From NCBI GenBank assembly GCA_003116975.1, contig BGKB01000004.1:582398-646397 (forward strand): 64,000 nt of DNA, read 5' to 3'. The translations under genes and the position numbers were made by a program. The notes beneath the pieces are model-generated. The model was not told the origin of the DNA and ran no database searches. It saw only the letters and a program-made list of their open reading frames with translations. Each line of letters opens with the position of its first letter. The stretch's first letter is position 1. Of this stretch, positions 20,500-31,227 are shown one piece after another. Source of the stretch: Aurantiochytrium sp. KH105 (taxonomy: Eukaryota; Sar; Bigyra; Thraustochytrida; Thraustochytriidae).

Positions 20500-23400
20500 A
20501 TGCTCGCGCGCACGTTGCGGGGCACAGCGCGCGGAATCCGGGTCGTGCGCGCGCGCGGCCTGTCGCAGACGCTCCCTGGCGCAGCGCTCGCCCCTTCGCG
20601 AAGGCCCGCGGCGCTCGTGGCGCATCCGCTCGTGCTGGCGCAGCCGCGGCTTCAAGCGCGCCAAGAGCTCGCGCTCGCCATGGACATTCGCAGCTTCTTC
20701 GGCAGCAAGTCCAGCGCCGCGCGGGGCGGCGCCGGCGCCGGCGGAGGCGCTCGCGGCGCCAGCACCGCCGCCAAGAGCGACAAGAAAAGGGCCGCGGCTG
20801 AGGCCGCAGAGGAAGGTGCGCAGGATGGCGAACAGCTAGACGTTGGCGCCGCCGCCGCCGCCACAACGAAGAAGACGACGAAGAAGAAGAAGCTCGTGCG
20901 CAAGAAACGCAGCAACAGCAGCGCAAGCGAGAGCAGCGCAAGCAGCGCAAGCAGCGCCGACGTGCCCTCTTCACCCAAAGGCAAGGGCGCAAAGGAAAAG
21001 AAACGCAAGAGAATCGTCTCCGACGCCGAGAGTGACACCGAGGTCAAGCCCACAAAGGTGCTCGTCACAGAGGACAGCAAGGCCGGGAATGGTAAGCGTG
21101 TCCAAGTGAGCGAAACAACAACCTCTGCTTCCAAGACCAAATCGTCTGCAAAGGAGAAGACCAAAGCAAAGACCACCAAAAGTGCAAACGCAGCGGCAGC
21201 AGCAGCATCATCAGCATCATCATCATCTTCAAGCGCATCTGCCTCAACCACTACAAAGAAGTCCTCGTCAANCCGAGGTCAAGCCCACAAAGGTGCTCGT
21301 CACAGAGGACAGCAAGGCCGGGAATGGTAAGCGTGTCCAAGTGAGCGAAACAACAACCTCTGCTTCCAAGACCAAATCGTCTGCAAAGGAGAAGACCAAA
21401 GCAAAGACCACCAAAAGTGCAAACGCAGCGGCAGCAGCAGCATCATCAGCATCATCATCATCTTCAAGCGCATCTGCCTCAACCACTACAAAGAAGTCCT
21501 CGTCAATTCAGCCGGGTCCTTCCGTCGCGGCTGTTAATGGAGATGTTCCGTACCAGTGGGTCTCTGAGGCTTTTGACAAGATCGAAGCGACAACCAAACG
21601 GCTCGAGATCCAGCGCATTCTCTGTGATCTCTTTGTCAAAGTGCTCGACACCTCGCAAGCGGCTCTATTGCCCTGCGTATACATTTGCTCCGGCCAGGTC
21701 GCCCCTGCCTTCCATGGCATCGAAATTGGCGTTGGAGACGCTCTTCTCATGAAGGCAATTGCAAACTCGACCGGCCGAACCAAAGCCTCCATCTCAAACA
21801 AATACGAGGAACTCGGTGATCTCGGCACCGTCGCCATGGTTTGCAAAAAGTCGCAAAACACGCTCTTTGGTTCGAAACCCAAATCGCTTGCAATCGACCA
21901 CGTTCTGACACAGATGCGCAAGGTCGCAGATATTGGCGCACAGGACGCAAAAGAGAAAATCATTCTCAAAATGCTCTCCTCGGCCAAGGGTACCGAAGCC
22001 AAATACCTTGTCCGCTTCCTTCAGGGCAAGCTGCGCATTGGCCTCGCCGAGCAAACCGTTGTCATTTCCCTGGCGCACGCTCTTTGCGAATTTCACTACA
22101 AGCAACAGCTGGCAGCCCTCGGAAACCCCAGTGGCAGCAGGGACGAGGAGCGTGATGAGGACGAAGAAATGGATGAGGACGAGGACGACAAGCAGACTAA
22201 GCGGATCAAGTGGAATCCTACTGACGCCAAGGTCCGCGAAGACGCTGTCGCAACGCTCAAGCAAGTGCAGTGCGAGCTACCAATTTATGATGAAATCCTC
22301 GAGGTCTGTCTCAAGCCCACCAAACCAAACGAAATGTGGTACAAAATCTTGCGCAACGAATGCCACATTCGCGCTGGCGTCCCACTCAAGCCCATGCTTG
22401 CCAAGCCGACCAACGGAGTAAGCGTTGTGCTCGACCGATTCTCGGACCGCGCCTTTTCTTGCGAATACAAATACGATGGAGAACGCGCCCAGATCCACAT
22501 GGTCACCAAGGACGACGGGAAAACGCCAGAGGTCAAGGTGTATAGCCGTAATTCAGAGGACAACACCGCAAAGTACCCCGACATTGTCCAGGACATTCTC
22601 GCCGCTTTCAAAACGGAGGGCGACGACGCAGTCTCCAGCTTCATCATGGACGCTGAGGCCGTGGCCTACGACGTGAACCAAGCAACTTTGCTTCCTTTTC
22701 AGATTCTCAGCACCCGCGCCCGCAAGGATGTCAACATTGAGGATGTCAAGGTCAAGGTCATCGTTTGCGCCTTTGACCTTCTCTTCTTGAATGGCGAGTC
22801 GCTTCTGGAGCGCCCGCTTGAAGAGCGCCGGGCTCTCCTTCGCAAGCACTTTCAACCCGTCGAGCACAAGTTCCGCTTTGCCGTCTCAATGGATGGCAAC
22901 GACACCGAAGAAATCGAAGCCTTTCTCAACAAGGCCGTCGAGGACAAGTGCGAAGGCCTCATGGTGAAGGCGCTTCAGGGGCCCGAGTCTTTCTACCAGC
23001 CTGCTCGTCGCAGTCTCAACTGGCTCAAGCTGAAAAAGGACTATCTCAACAACCTCGCCGACTCGTTGGACCTTGTGCCTATCGGCGCATTCCACGGTCG
23101 TGGAAAGCGAACTGGCGTCTTTGGTGCCTACGTTCTTGCTTGCTATGACCCAGATCTGGAGTGCTTCCAGAGCATCACAAAGATTGGAACTGGTTTCTCG
23201 GATGAGGCGCTCAAGGAGTTCACGGAGCTTCTCAAGAAATCCGTCATTGACGACATGCCCTCTTCCTACGATTGCGATCTCGCGCCTGACGTCTGGTTCA
23301 GCCCTTCGCATGTTTGGGAGGTTCGCGCGGCGGATCTCTCTATTTCGCCTCTGCATCGCGCTGCAGTCGGCAAAGTGGACGCCAGCAAGGGCATTGCGCT

Positions 23401-23536
23401 TCGCTTCCCGCGCTTTCTTCGCATCCGGGAGGACAAGACCGCCGAAGATGCCACCAGTGCTGCTCAGGTCGCAGACATGTACCAGAGCCAGAGCCTCGCC
23501 TCGGGCAGTAAGGTCAATGCCGAGGAGGACATGTGA
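20500..23536 (+). CDS. LIG1: ATP-dependent DNA ligase I, frame broken by an assembly duplication
   Basis: ATG 20500 opens an Arg/Ala-rich, acid-poor presequence typical of mitochondrial import. A second in-frame ATG at 20680 starts MDIRSFFG, a PCNA-binding PIP-box-like N-terminus of the nuclear enzyme. A low-complexity Lys/Ser/Ala linker follows. The conserved enzyme (about 21530-23480) has the DNA-binding domain and the adenylation motif EYKYDGERAQIH with its lysine codon at 22469-22471. The later motifs include SFIMDAEAVAYD, EGLMVKAL and LKLKKDYL, then an OB-fold ending in LRFPRFLRIREDK. The frame shifts at 21272, where a 234-bp block is duplicated around one N. Removing one copy and the N restores a single frame, so I treat the gene as intact in the organism. 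Confidence 0.93.
21038..21506. repeat. 234-bp perfect direct duplication flanking a single N (probable assembly artefact)
   Basis: Bases 21038-21271 recur at 21273-21506 with no differences that I can see; the only base between them is the N at 21272. The offset of 235 is not a multiple of three and breaks the ligase frame. An unmerged contig overlap joined by a minimal gap explains all of this. Confidence 0.93.
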
Positions 23537-23684
23537 GCTGTGGCGCCAGGGCACACCACACAACGTCCTTTCGAAAGAAGGAGTAACCGGGTTGGTTGGC
23601 CATTCCTAGCATTTCTTTTCTTACCTTTACTTTGCTTTTCCTCTCATTAAGAACCATCTCTGACTTATCATATTCCGCCATGAT

Positions 23685-23719
<35 letters not shown>

Positions 23720-23784
23720 CGTTCATATAAGCAAGCGATTGAACGAACAAGAACACCAGGTCAAAAAAAAAGGATAAATCTCAA
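23537..23784. other. Short convergent intergenic spacer with GGCT repeat
   Basis: The 3' ends of LIG1 and ATP23 face each other across about 250 bases. A GGCT tract of about eight units lies at 23685-23719. Confidence 0.8.
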
Positions 23785-24474
23785 TCAGTAGAATTTGCCA
23801 ATAAAAGGTGCGCGGTCTGCAATGCACTTGTCAAAAACCTTGTCTACAGCAGCCTTGGCAATGTCCTTGCAATGCTCGTGACCCGCAATTGACAACTCTG
23901 CGCGTCTTCGAATGCAGCGTTCGCCCTGACCCTTGATGGAAAACTGCCCGCGACCCATCTCAGCTTTCATCGTGCAGTCTCCGGAGAGGTTGGCAGCACG
24001 AATCTCAGTGCATGCCAAATGAAGGCAATTTTGCCAGTCAAGCTTGGCCCGGCAGTGGTCATAGGCATGAATCAGCTCGTGAGCCGCTGTTCGCTCCACG
24101 TGTGCCGAAGAGACGCTAAACTTTTCAATGTTGTCCTCGCACAAGAGCACATGGCCCTTGTCGCTCTCGTTCGCGGGTGAAAAGGCACCAATGATGCCCT
24201 CATTCTCACACGGTCTACAACGAAAGAATTCTGGCAAAGGAACGTCGCAGCCTAGCTTCTCCATGCCCTCGCGGACGATCTTTACCTTTTCGCTCGTCAT
24301 CGCCTTGTCGCGGTACCCCTCGCACGTGCTTCGCGCCGCGCTGGTGCTTGCGCCACCACTCATGTCTTGCTTCGGTCCCGCTGCCTCTTGTGCTTGCTGT
24401 TCCGAGACCGGCGACTCCGAGGCTGGCGTCGAGGAGGCCGGGGCCGCGGGGCCTGTCTCGCTTGCGTCGCTCAT
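23785..24474 (-). CDS. ATP23: Mitochondrial inner membrane protease ATP23 homologue
   Basis: ATG 24474 gives 229 residues, near the usual family length. The frame is open upstream, but that part is Lys-rich and unlike the family. After a Ser/Ala/Glu-rich N-terminus come EGMEKLGCDVPLPEFFRCRP, the CRPC cysteine pair, GIIGAFSPANESDKGHVLLC and the metalloprotease motif HELIHAYDHCRAKLDW. The family tail ends in CxRRRAELSIAGHEHCKDIA. In yeast, Atp23 is a soluble intermembrane-space zinc protease that matures Atp6 and acts as a chaperone for Fo assembly; the animal orthologue is XRCC6BP1. The HExxH catalytic residues are intact. It is convergent with LIG1. Confidence 0.93.
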   Translation of the reverse strand: MSDASETGPAAPASSTPASESPVSEQQAQEAAGPKQDMSGGASTSAARSTCEGYRDKAMTSEKVKIVREGMEKLGCDVPLPEFFRCRPCENEGIIGAFSPANESDKGHVLLCEDNIEKFSVSSAHVERTAAHELIHAYDHCRAKLDWQNCLHLACTEIRAANLSGDCTMKAEMGRGQFSIKGQGERCIRRRAELSIAGHEHCKDIAKAAVDKVFDKCIADRAPFIGKFY

Positions 24475-24835
24475 CTTGCGCCAAACTTGCGCACGTGCCA
24501 CGATGCAAGAGCGATTTGGCTGCGCAGGGGCGTAAAAAGGCTGGCTGGGCGAATCGCGCCTTTTTTCTTTTCTTTTCTTTTCCTTTCTTTTTCCTCTTGC
24601 AAGTTCTTTCACCTCGTCAATGTTGTTTGTTGGTCATGAACCCAACGAGACGACTGTGGAAGAAGCGAAGAAGCATAACATGACATTACATGACATGACA
24701 TCAAGGGACAAAATCGCGGCGGCCAGTGGTAGTAGTAGTAGTAGTAGTAGTATACGCACACAAGCAAGAAAAAGAACACATCCAAACAAAGATGACGCAG
24801 AGTCAAACGTTATGCGCATCGAAAAGCAAAAGAAT
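24475..24835. other. Intergenic spacer with AGT microsatellite
   Basis: Contains AGT units at 24727-24752 and a pyrimidine-rich tract at 24560-24600. It forms the ATP23 5' region and the 3' region of the pseudokinase gene. No gene is seen. Confidence 0.6.
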
Positions 24836-27800
24836 TTAGCGCTCGTCTGGACCGGAAACAGCAGAAGGCCCCGACGCAGATGACGACGAGGACAACGAGG
24901 ACGAAGAACGGTCAAAGGCACTCGGGAGAGCCTGCACGGCCACCTCGAGATTCGGATCTGCAAACGAAGGGGGTTCCGAACCAACAGCAACGCCACTGAC
25001 TGCCGACAACGTGCGTTGCACGAGCTGGGCGGCCATGTTCAGTTCGTTATGCAGGCCCTGCGGCATTGACCATGTCGAATCGCCCTGGAGAGCAGCGTCG
25101 CCAAGATCCTTGAGCACACGCGCGTGGTCCCATGTTTCCACAAGCTTTTGCACAGTCGAAGAGAAAGCGTCTGTCCGCGCATGCACAGTCACATCCGTGC
25201 CTTCAGAAGCGGCAGTGGACTTGGCACCATCAGTTGAGTCTGTCGACGATCCAGCCTCCAATGGTGCCTCGAGTGACGCAAGCAGCGACGAGTCCTGAAG
25301 GGTGCTGATGCTGATAGCCATCTCAATGGCCTCGTCCATGGCAGCTGTATCGAAAATATGCACAGTGTCGCCAATAAGAGGTTCAAGATGCTTGAGAAAG
25401 AGCTCTCTTGCACGACGCACATCTGCGGTCGAAGCTTGCTCGGAGCCCTCGTCGCCTTCGCTTGGCAGTGGCCCAAAGACAACGACCACGGGCTTGCCGC
25501 ACACCGCATGAGCGATGGCTCGAACCATGCCCGAATAGGCCCGCGCATCGGAGGGAAAGGCGTAAAAGAGAACCGAAGACGTGAGCTCGAGAGTGACAAG
25601 ACGTTCCAAAAAGTGGCTCACATTCTCCGCGTCGTCATGGCGCGCCCAAGCCAGCAGCAATTCGGATGGTTTGGTGGCGAGCCAGCTCACAATGACCTGA
25701 GAGGCTGTCTGCGCGTCGCCGTCGCTTTCAAATGGGCACCCTACAAAAACGTCATACCGCGTCTCGAACGTCCGATGCGGCTCGCGTTTGCGACCAAAGG
25801 ATGCAATACTGTATAGCACAGGGTCGCCCTGCTCGTGAAGAATGATGGCGCCTTGCCGCGCAAGCAAGACGTACATGAGCGCCAGACGGCCGAGAACCAC
25901 CTCGGCAAACCCGGCGCGGCTAATCTTCTCCCCCTTTGCATCGTGCATGTGTTCATTGGGACGAGCAGAAAGCACAAAGAGGTCCGCATCCTCCTTGAGG
26001 GCTGCGCTGAGATCAAAGAGGATCTCAAGACCATCCGAATCAGCGTCGAGGACAACAACTCGAGGCACGCGCGTTTGCAGCATCACGTCCAGGAGTCCTC
26101 GCTCTGCAAGCGCCTCTGCAGACAGGCCAATAATGCCCTGTCGCCAGAGGATCTTCGACAGATAAACTTCCCAGTCACTCGGAGAAGACTTGCCCGGGAC
26201 CTGCCCAGTTACAAGCGCCACATGCCACGTGAGCTCCATTATTGCTGACTCCATGACGCTGGAAGGCTTGGCTTCGACCTCGGAGGCGCCAGCAGGCTGT
26301 TTGGCAGAGAGGTCGCGCTGCAAGAGCTCCTGCAAAAGGTTTTCCGCCTCCGCATGTATACGTGTCATATCGACTTCGACGTTGTTGTATGCGGGCGCAT
26401 TTGTCAGACCGGGACCCCAGAGGGTGGCCAAGAGACGGCGCACGTGATCTGGGGATAACGAAGTGAGCTGATGCGCAAAGCGATCGACCTTGGCTTCCGC
26501 GGTAGGCACTTGGCCATCCAGCGAAGCCTGCTTCACACAAGACGTGAGAACTGCGACCTCATGGCGAACAATGAGCCGCTCGAGTCGGTTATTTGCACGC
26601 GCCTTCGAAATCGGTGTCTCCATGTCGGTAGGGTCGTCGTGTAGTTTGCCCTCGTCCGGATCCATAAGCACGAGTGTTCCATCGCCCCTTTCAACGCTGA
26701 ATGGCTGGTAGTCTACATACTCGTGCAAGAAGTCATCCAATAACAGATCGTCGCAACGTGGACGCTCTTCGCGCAGCGAGAGGATGCACCGACCCACAAA
26801 CTTGCGAAAAGCTTGAGTAACTACGTCTTGGTCCAAATTTGGGGTCATCGAGTAGCTCGCGGCGTACTCGCGGGCCTGCTCAAAGGTGGTAATGTGCGTG
26901 AGCGGCGCCTGTCCGCTCGCGCAAGCCCAAAGACACATTCCAAGGGACCATATATCTCCGCGAGGGTCTCGGGCGTTGCCGAGAAGAACCTCGGGTGCCA
27001 CAAAGCCAATCTCGGTTGTTTCTTCGCGCCAAATCTCCTCCATACGTACTGCGGTCGCGCTCGGAGACACGTGCAGGCCTGACAAATGGACGTTGCCTGC
27101 GCGGTCAAGCAGAATGTTCCGCGGACAAAGCGCGCCGTGCGACTGACCAAAGCGATGCAGCCATCCGAGACCTTGCAGTACGCCCCAAGCGACCCGCGCA
27201 AGAAAATGCGGCTCAACGCAGCCTCCGCGGTCAAGAATATCTTGAAGGGACACGCCATTGACGTAATCGAGCAAGACGGAGCCCTTGCCGGCTGAGGACT
27301 CTGGAGAGCCGGCGCTCTGTGGCGCTGCGCGACGAAAGCTGTGCGGCATGCAGAGACCAGGACACTTGGCAAAACGTTCTCGCAGTTCACGACAATGGTG
27401 CACGACCTGGCTCGCCTTGTCATGATGGAGTCCTCTGCTGTTGCCACTACTGTCGATCGAGTCGGCACGCAAAAGAGGCTCAATCCGCCAAATTTCGAGA
27501 GTGCGGAGGTCCACAGCATTTTGTTTACGGAAGGCAAGCCCCGGGCCTTCAAAGATATTTGACCTCACGACCTCTGCTGTTGACGAGACGGCCGCGGTCG
27601 ATGCAATGTCTTGGAGAACGCAAAGATTGACCTGGAGTTTAAGTCTTTCCTTGCCGAGCATTCGCGCCCGCCGTCTGCTGCGCACAGCCGCAGGCGTGCA
27701 AAGAGGGAGATTTGCTGAAGCGAGACCCTCTTGCGGAGAGAAGAATCGCACAGGCTCGAACTGCTGGCGCGTTGCAAGAATGAGTTTCTTGATTCGTTGC

Positions 27801-29866
27801 GCCAAGTCAGCGACCCGTGGGCGCTGGGCGGGATCATTGGCCCAGCACTGAGCGAGCAAGGGTCGAAACTCGGGCGGGACACCCAGGAGAGGCGGACGTG
27901 TGTTTTCCTCAATCTCGCGATGTAGGCGTTCTCCCTCAACAGAGTCTGTTTCTGAGCTCATCGCAGAGCTCCTGCCTGAAATCTTGGACGAAGGCCCGCG
28001 TGATGCGGTCTCTTGCGCGCGAAGTTTGGACTTGTCCTTCATTTTGCTTGTCACAGAGGCGGCATTTACGCCCGTGAGCATTTCCCAGAGCACAAAGGCG
28101 AAATGAAAGACATCTATGGGTCCACCATCGAGCGCCTCGCCGTCCTTGCGCCGCCGCATTGCCTCCGAGTGCAACTCCGGGGCAACGAGAATGTTGTGAT
28201 TTCCCACAGCAAAGGGCGAGCCTTGGTACGCGCGTCCGATGCCCGTGTCGAGAAGACGCAGGTTTGGGGGCTGCGCAGTATCCATAAAGACAGTGTGAGC
28301 ATGTATGTTGAAGTGAGCGAGCTTTTGCTGGTGCAGGTACATGAGCACGCCACAAAGCTGAAAGGCAAATCGGAGGACGAATGGATACGGAATCTCCGAG
28401 GCCGTATTGAGAAGTTCCTGCAAAGTGAACTCCACAAAGCCAGTCGCGACAACAAAGAGATTCTCTTTGCGTTTGCTCACGCCATAAATGGGTGTCAAGT
28501 ATTCATGCGCGATCCAGCGCAGATTTGAAGAGTACTCTTCCGCGAAACGAGCCGTCGTGGGCAAGTCTCGGAGTTTGATCACATGGAGCTCTACTAGTTG
28601 ACGCCCTAGGTACCCCATGCGATTTCCGCGTTTGGATAATGAAGGCAAGAATTGGACATCTCGCAAGTCAAGATCTTTGCTTTCGCGAAGTCCCGTCGGG
28701 GTCCCAGGCAGTTGGCGCGAAGGAATTTTCGAGCTTGCCGAAGCTTTGCCCGTCGCGGAACCGTCCTTTGCGGGAGGTCCGCGCGGCGGAATCTGGGCCT
28801 CTTTTTGCGCAACATTACTCGACGGCATGAGTTCTCCCTTTGTCGCCGTCTCGAAGCCTGTGGCATGGGCCTGCTCGATCTCTGCGGCGATTTCGTCGCT
28901 GGATTTCGAAGCCTCGCCTTTTCCCTCGTCAGCACTCCTGAAAGCATCGACATCGTCCAAAGAGGCAGGGCTCTCATCCTGTTCGTCCGAAACTTGATCG
29001 CTCTCGTTGTCAAGATGATCAGCATGCTCATGGTCTTCTTCCTCCTCGTCATCATCCTCGTCACGTGTAAAGCCCCCCCTGTATGCTTCGTCGTCGTCGA
29101 GGTCATCATCATCCTCGTCATCTTCGTCCCAATCTTCATTGGTGAGTTTGGAATCCTCCGGGATCTGAGCAAGAGGCTGCCCGACGAGCGGAGCACTGTA
29201 CGAGGTCTTGGATGGGGCAATGCGGTCGACTCCTGCTGCTGGGACCTGCGACGTTCCGGAACGCTTGGCGAAACCACGCGCACGTGCCTGTTCCGAGACA
29301 CGTTGCAAGACCTCGTAAGGAATCACACTTTCCGGGTCGTGGTCATCTTCGGGTTGCACCTGGCGCGGAATGTTTGGAAACGGAACTCCAATCGGCCGCA
29401 ATTGTTGATTGCTACTACTTCCTCGACCATCGCTCCTCGTCTGGGCGCTGCCGGTCCGGGCGTCGGATGGATAATTCTCGCCCTCTCTCACTTCGTCATC
29501 GTCCTCTCCATCCTCGCTTAATTCGTCCTCGACGAAGAGCAGCTGGGCGTGGCCGGGAGGTCCTCCCTGGGATCCCCTGCCCTTGGCTCGCGTCCCCGAA
29601 TCCCCCTCGCCGCGGACGACTCTGCCGCTCGCAGGCTCGTTCCGCGCGGCGGGGCCGTACCCGGGGTTTTCGTCGATGCCGATGTGCAGGGCGGCGTCCT
29701 CCGGGTCCTCCTCCAGCAGCCTGCGCAGCCGCGCGCGGCGCTCGTCGCGGCTCGCCGCGAAGAGCTTTTCGTTGAACCTCACGTTCGAGCCCTCGCGCCA
29801 GCACGTCGACCTCCCGCCGCCGCCGCCGTCCGCCGCGCCCTCGGGCGCCGACGCGCGCGCGCCCAT
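24836..29866 (-). CDS. Large tandem pseudokinase with N-myristoylation signal and Rossmann/TIR-like C-terminus
   Basis: The first ATG in this frame is 29866, giving 1676 residues; upstream codons lack an ATG. The protein begins MGARASAPEG, which fits an N-myristoylation site (Gly2, Ser6). A long acidic disordered region follows (to about 415). The first kinase fold (about 415-700) keeps a VIK lysine, APE (VAPELH), a DVFHFAFVLWE helix and the Arg of NDPAQRPR. The catalytic loop is HFNIHAHTV instead of HRDLKxxN, and DFG is LLDTG. The second fold (about 750-1050) has SHGALCPRNILL and LSG in these places. Both lack the catalytic Asp, so both look like pseudokinases of TKL type. The C-terminal 600 residues include RVVVLDADSDG and FETRYDVFVGCPF, followed by alternating strands and helices that resemble a TIR-like or other Rossmann-type domain. 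The gene has one exon and a divergent neighbour, the laminin-B-like gene. Confidence 0.75.
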   Translation of the reverse strand: MGARASAPEGAADGGGGGRSTCWREGSNVRFNEKLFAASRDERRARLRRLLEEDPEDAALHIGIDENPGYGPAARNEPASGRVVRGEGDSGTRAKGRGSQGGPPGHAQLLFVEDELSEDGEDDDEVREGENYPSDARTGSAQTRSDGRGSSSNQQLRPIGVPFPNIPRQVQPEDDHDPESVIPYEVLQRVSEQARARGFAKRSGTSQVPAAGVDRIAPSKTSYSAPLVGQPLAQIPEDSKLTNEDWDEDDEDDDDLDDDEAYRGGFTRDEDDDEEEEDHEHADHLDNESDQVSDEQDESPASLDDVDAFRSADEGKGEASKSSDEIAAEIEQAHATGFETATKGELMPSSNVAQKEAQIPPRGPPAKDGSATGKASASSKIPSRQLPGTPTGLRESKDLDLRDVQFLPSLSKRGNRMGYLGRQLVELHVIKLRDLPTTARFAEEYSSNLRWIAHEYLTPIYGVSKRKENLFVVATGFVEFTLQELLNTASEIPYPFVLRFAFQLCGVLMYLHQQKLAHFNIHAHTVFMDTAQPPNLRLLDTGIGRAYQGSPFAVGNHNILVAPELHSEAMRRRKDGEALDGGPIDVFHFAFVLWEMLTGVNAASVTSKMKDKSKLRAQETASRGPSSKISGRSSAMSSETDSVEGERLHREIEENTRPPLLGVPPEFRPLLAQCWANDPAQRPRVADLAQRIKKLILATRQQFEPVRFFSPQEGLASANLPLCTPAAVRSRRRARMLGKERLKLQVNLCVLQDIASTAAVSSTAEVVRSNIFEGPGLAFRKQNAVDLRTLEIWRIEPLLRADSIDSSGNSRGLHHDKASQVVHHCRELRERFAKCPGLCMPHSFRRAAPQSAGSPESSAGKGSVLLDYVNGVSLQDILDRGGCVEPHFLARVAWGVLQGLGWLHRFGQSHGALCPRNILLDRAGNVHLSGLHVSPSATAVRMEEIWREETTEIGFVAPEVLLGNARDPRGDIWSLGMCLWACASGQAPLTHITTFEQAREYAASYSMTPNLDQDVVTQAFRKFVGRCILSLREERPRCDDLLLDDFLHEYVDYQPFSVERGDGTLVLMDPDEGKLHDDPTDMETPISKARANNRLERLIVRHEVAVLTSCVKQASLDGQVPTAEAKVDRFAHQLTSLSPDHVRRLLATLWGPGLTNAPAYNNVEVDMTRIHAEAENLLQELLQRDLSAKQPAGASEVEAKPSSVMESAIMELTWHVALVTGQVPGKSSPSDWEVYLSKILWRQGIIGLSAEALAERGLLDVMLQTRVPRVVVLDADSDGLEILFDLSAALKEDADLFVLSARPNEHMHDAKGEKISRAGFAEVVLGRLALMYVLLARQGAIILHEQGDPVLYSIASFGRKREPHRTFETRYDVFVGCPFESDGDAQTASQVIVSWLATKPSELLLAWARHDDAENVSHFLERLVTLELTSSVLFYAFPSDARAYSGMVRAIAHAVCGKPVVVVFGPLPSEGDEGSEQASTADVRRARELFLKHLEPLIGDTVHIFDTAAMDEAIEMAISISTLQDSSLLASLEAPLEAGSSTDSTDGAKSTAASEGTDVTVHARTDAFSSTVQKLVETWDHARVLKDLGDAALQGDSTWSMPQGLHNELNMAAQLVQRTLSAVSGVAVGSEPPSFADPNLEVAVQALPSAFDRSSSSLSSSSSASGPSAVSGPDER

Positions 29867-31227
29867 GCTCGCCGCCGCGCCCGCGCGAGCTCCTCGAAGC
29901 CGCTCTGCCGGGGGCTCTTCGCGAGCAAAGCGACGTGGCGACGCAAAGTATTCGAGGATCGATCCCTCGATCCATCTCTCATTAGAGCATGGCACCGCCG
30001 GTACCGCGCCGGGTACCTCTCCTCGGTACCACCGCGGCCGCCTGGCCCGTTCTTTACTTGCGCGCGCCTATTCTCCACTTGCACGCGCGCCCTTTGCACT
30101 TGCGGCCGCCGTCACGCACTTGTAGGGAAACTTTGACTTGCTTTGACTTGCATTGCGTCGGAGGCAGGCAGCAGGGAAAAAATACTTGCGAAATCTATTT
30201 ATTGTTAACGTTCAGACCTGCCTGCCTGCCTGCGATCGGCCGCTCCGTACGCGTTGGCCATCCATCCATCCATCCATGCAGCTAGCCAATCAGCCAGCCA
30301 GCCAGTCAGCCAGGGCGAGCGAGACGAACTTTCGGGCGCTCACGGCGTGAACGGCTCGCTCGGCGCGTCCCCGGCCGCTCCCCTCGAGCGAGCCTTGTGC
30401 GCGCACCCATGGGCAACGGCACCTTGGTAGAGAGGACCTAGGAATCCTTATGGAAGATCCGTTATGGTGCGCTGCGACGACGTGCAATATCCTTGCGGGG
30501 TGCGACTTTACTTCGGACTCGGGAAGTTGAGAGCGCTCCGATCAAACGAACACTGGTGAGCGGCAATAGTGTGCGTGAAAGATCGAAAAGGAGCAATATA
30601 AAGGGAGGAATGGGGTGTGTGCGCCCATGTACGTGCGCCTTTAGCTACCTTTGAGTCGACCAAAAAGAGTGCACGTGGAGACTTTTGTTGGCCGTTCATT
30701 CGTGAGAGCAAAATTGAGGCCGGCAAGCTGTCTGGCACGTGTTGCTTGCTGCAAAGACTACGCAAAAACAAAGAGGGGGTGTGCGCCACGGACAGAAGGA
30801 GTCACTGCAGGCATCTGACATCCAAACAGCTAGTCGAGCGACTGGGTGAGCGGCCGCTCGCACGCTCGCTCGCACGCAAGTGCGCGCGTGCGTTTGATCG
30901 CTAGCCGGCTTTGGTGGAGCCTACCCTGGCGCGGACATTCGCGCTGCATCACGTGCGCCGAGCACACTGCTGTGCCGCAAACTCAGACACGAGATAGCTC
31001 GTCGAACGGAGAAGAAGTTGGAGAAGGAGAAGGTGCAACAACGAACCTCGCTTGTTCGCCTCGTCAACTTCATCGCCGGACTTGCCCATTCTCCCCGATT
31101 TTTGCAAGGACGCCAACAACGACGAACGCGACGTTGCACTGCAGTGCGCTTCTGTAATTGCTGTCCGCTCGAAGTTCGTTTGTCGGAAAGCTAGCGTTTT
31201 AACAAAGACCCGCGCACCGCGGAGCCT
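29867..31227. promoter_or_regulatory. Divergent promoter region between pseudokinase and laminin-B-like genes
   Basis: The 1.36-kb region holds an ACTTG motif array at 30053-30152 close to the pseudokinase start and a further copy at 30876-30893. CATC and CAGC tetranucleotide repeats lie at about 30260-30315. No gene is seen. Confidence 0.5.
30053..30152. promoter_or_regulatory. ACTTG-GCGCGC motif array
   Basis: TTTACTTGCGCGCGCC, TCCACTTGCACGCGCGCC, GCACTTGCGGCC, GCACTTGTAGG and two TTTGACTTGC units follow one another at roughly 15-25 base intervals. The array starts about 190 bases upstream of the pseudokinase ATG. Confidence 0.55.

Noticed and set aside
21182-23536. Separate truncated ligase gene starting in the second duplicate
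   Set aside because: The duplicate is perfect and flanks an N; one intact gene explains both frames.
24845-29866. MGARAS start as a sign of viral origin
   Set aside because: The match is limited to a short N-myristoylation pattern; the rest is a kinase-fold protein with no viral features.
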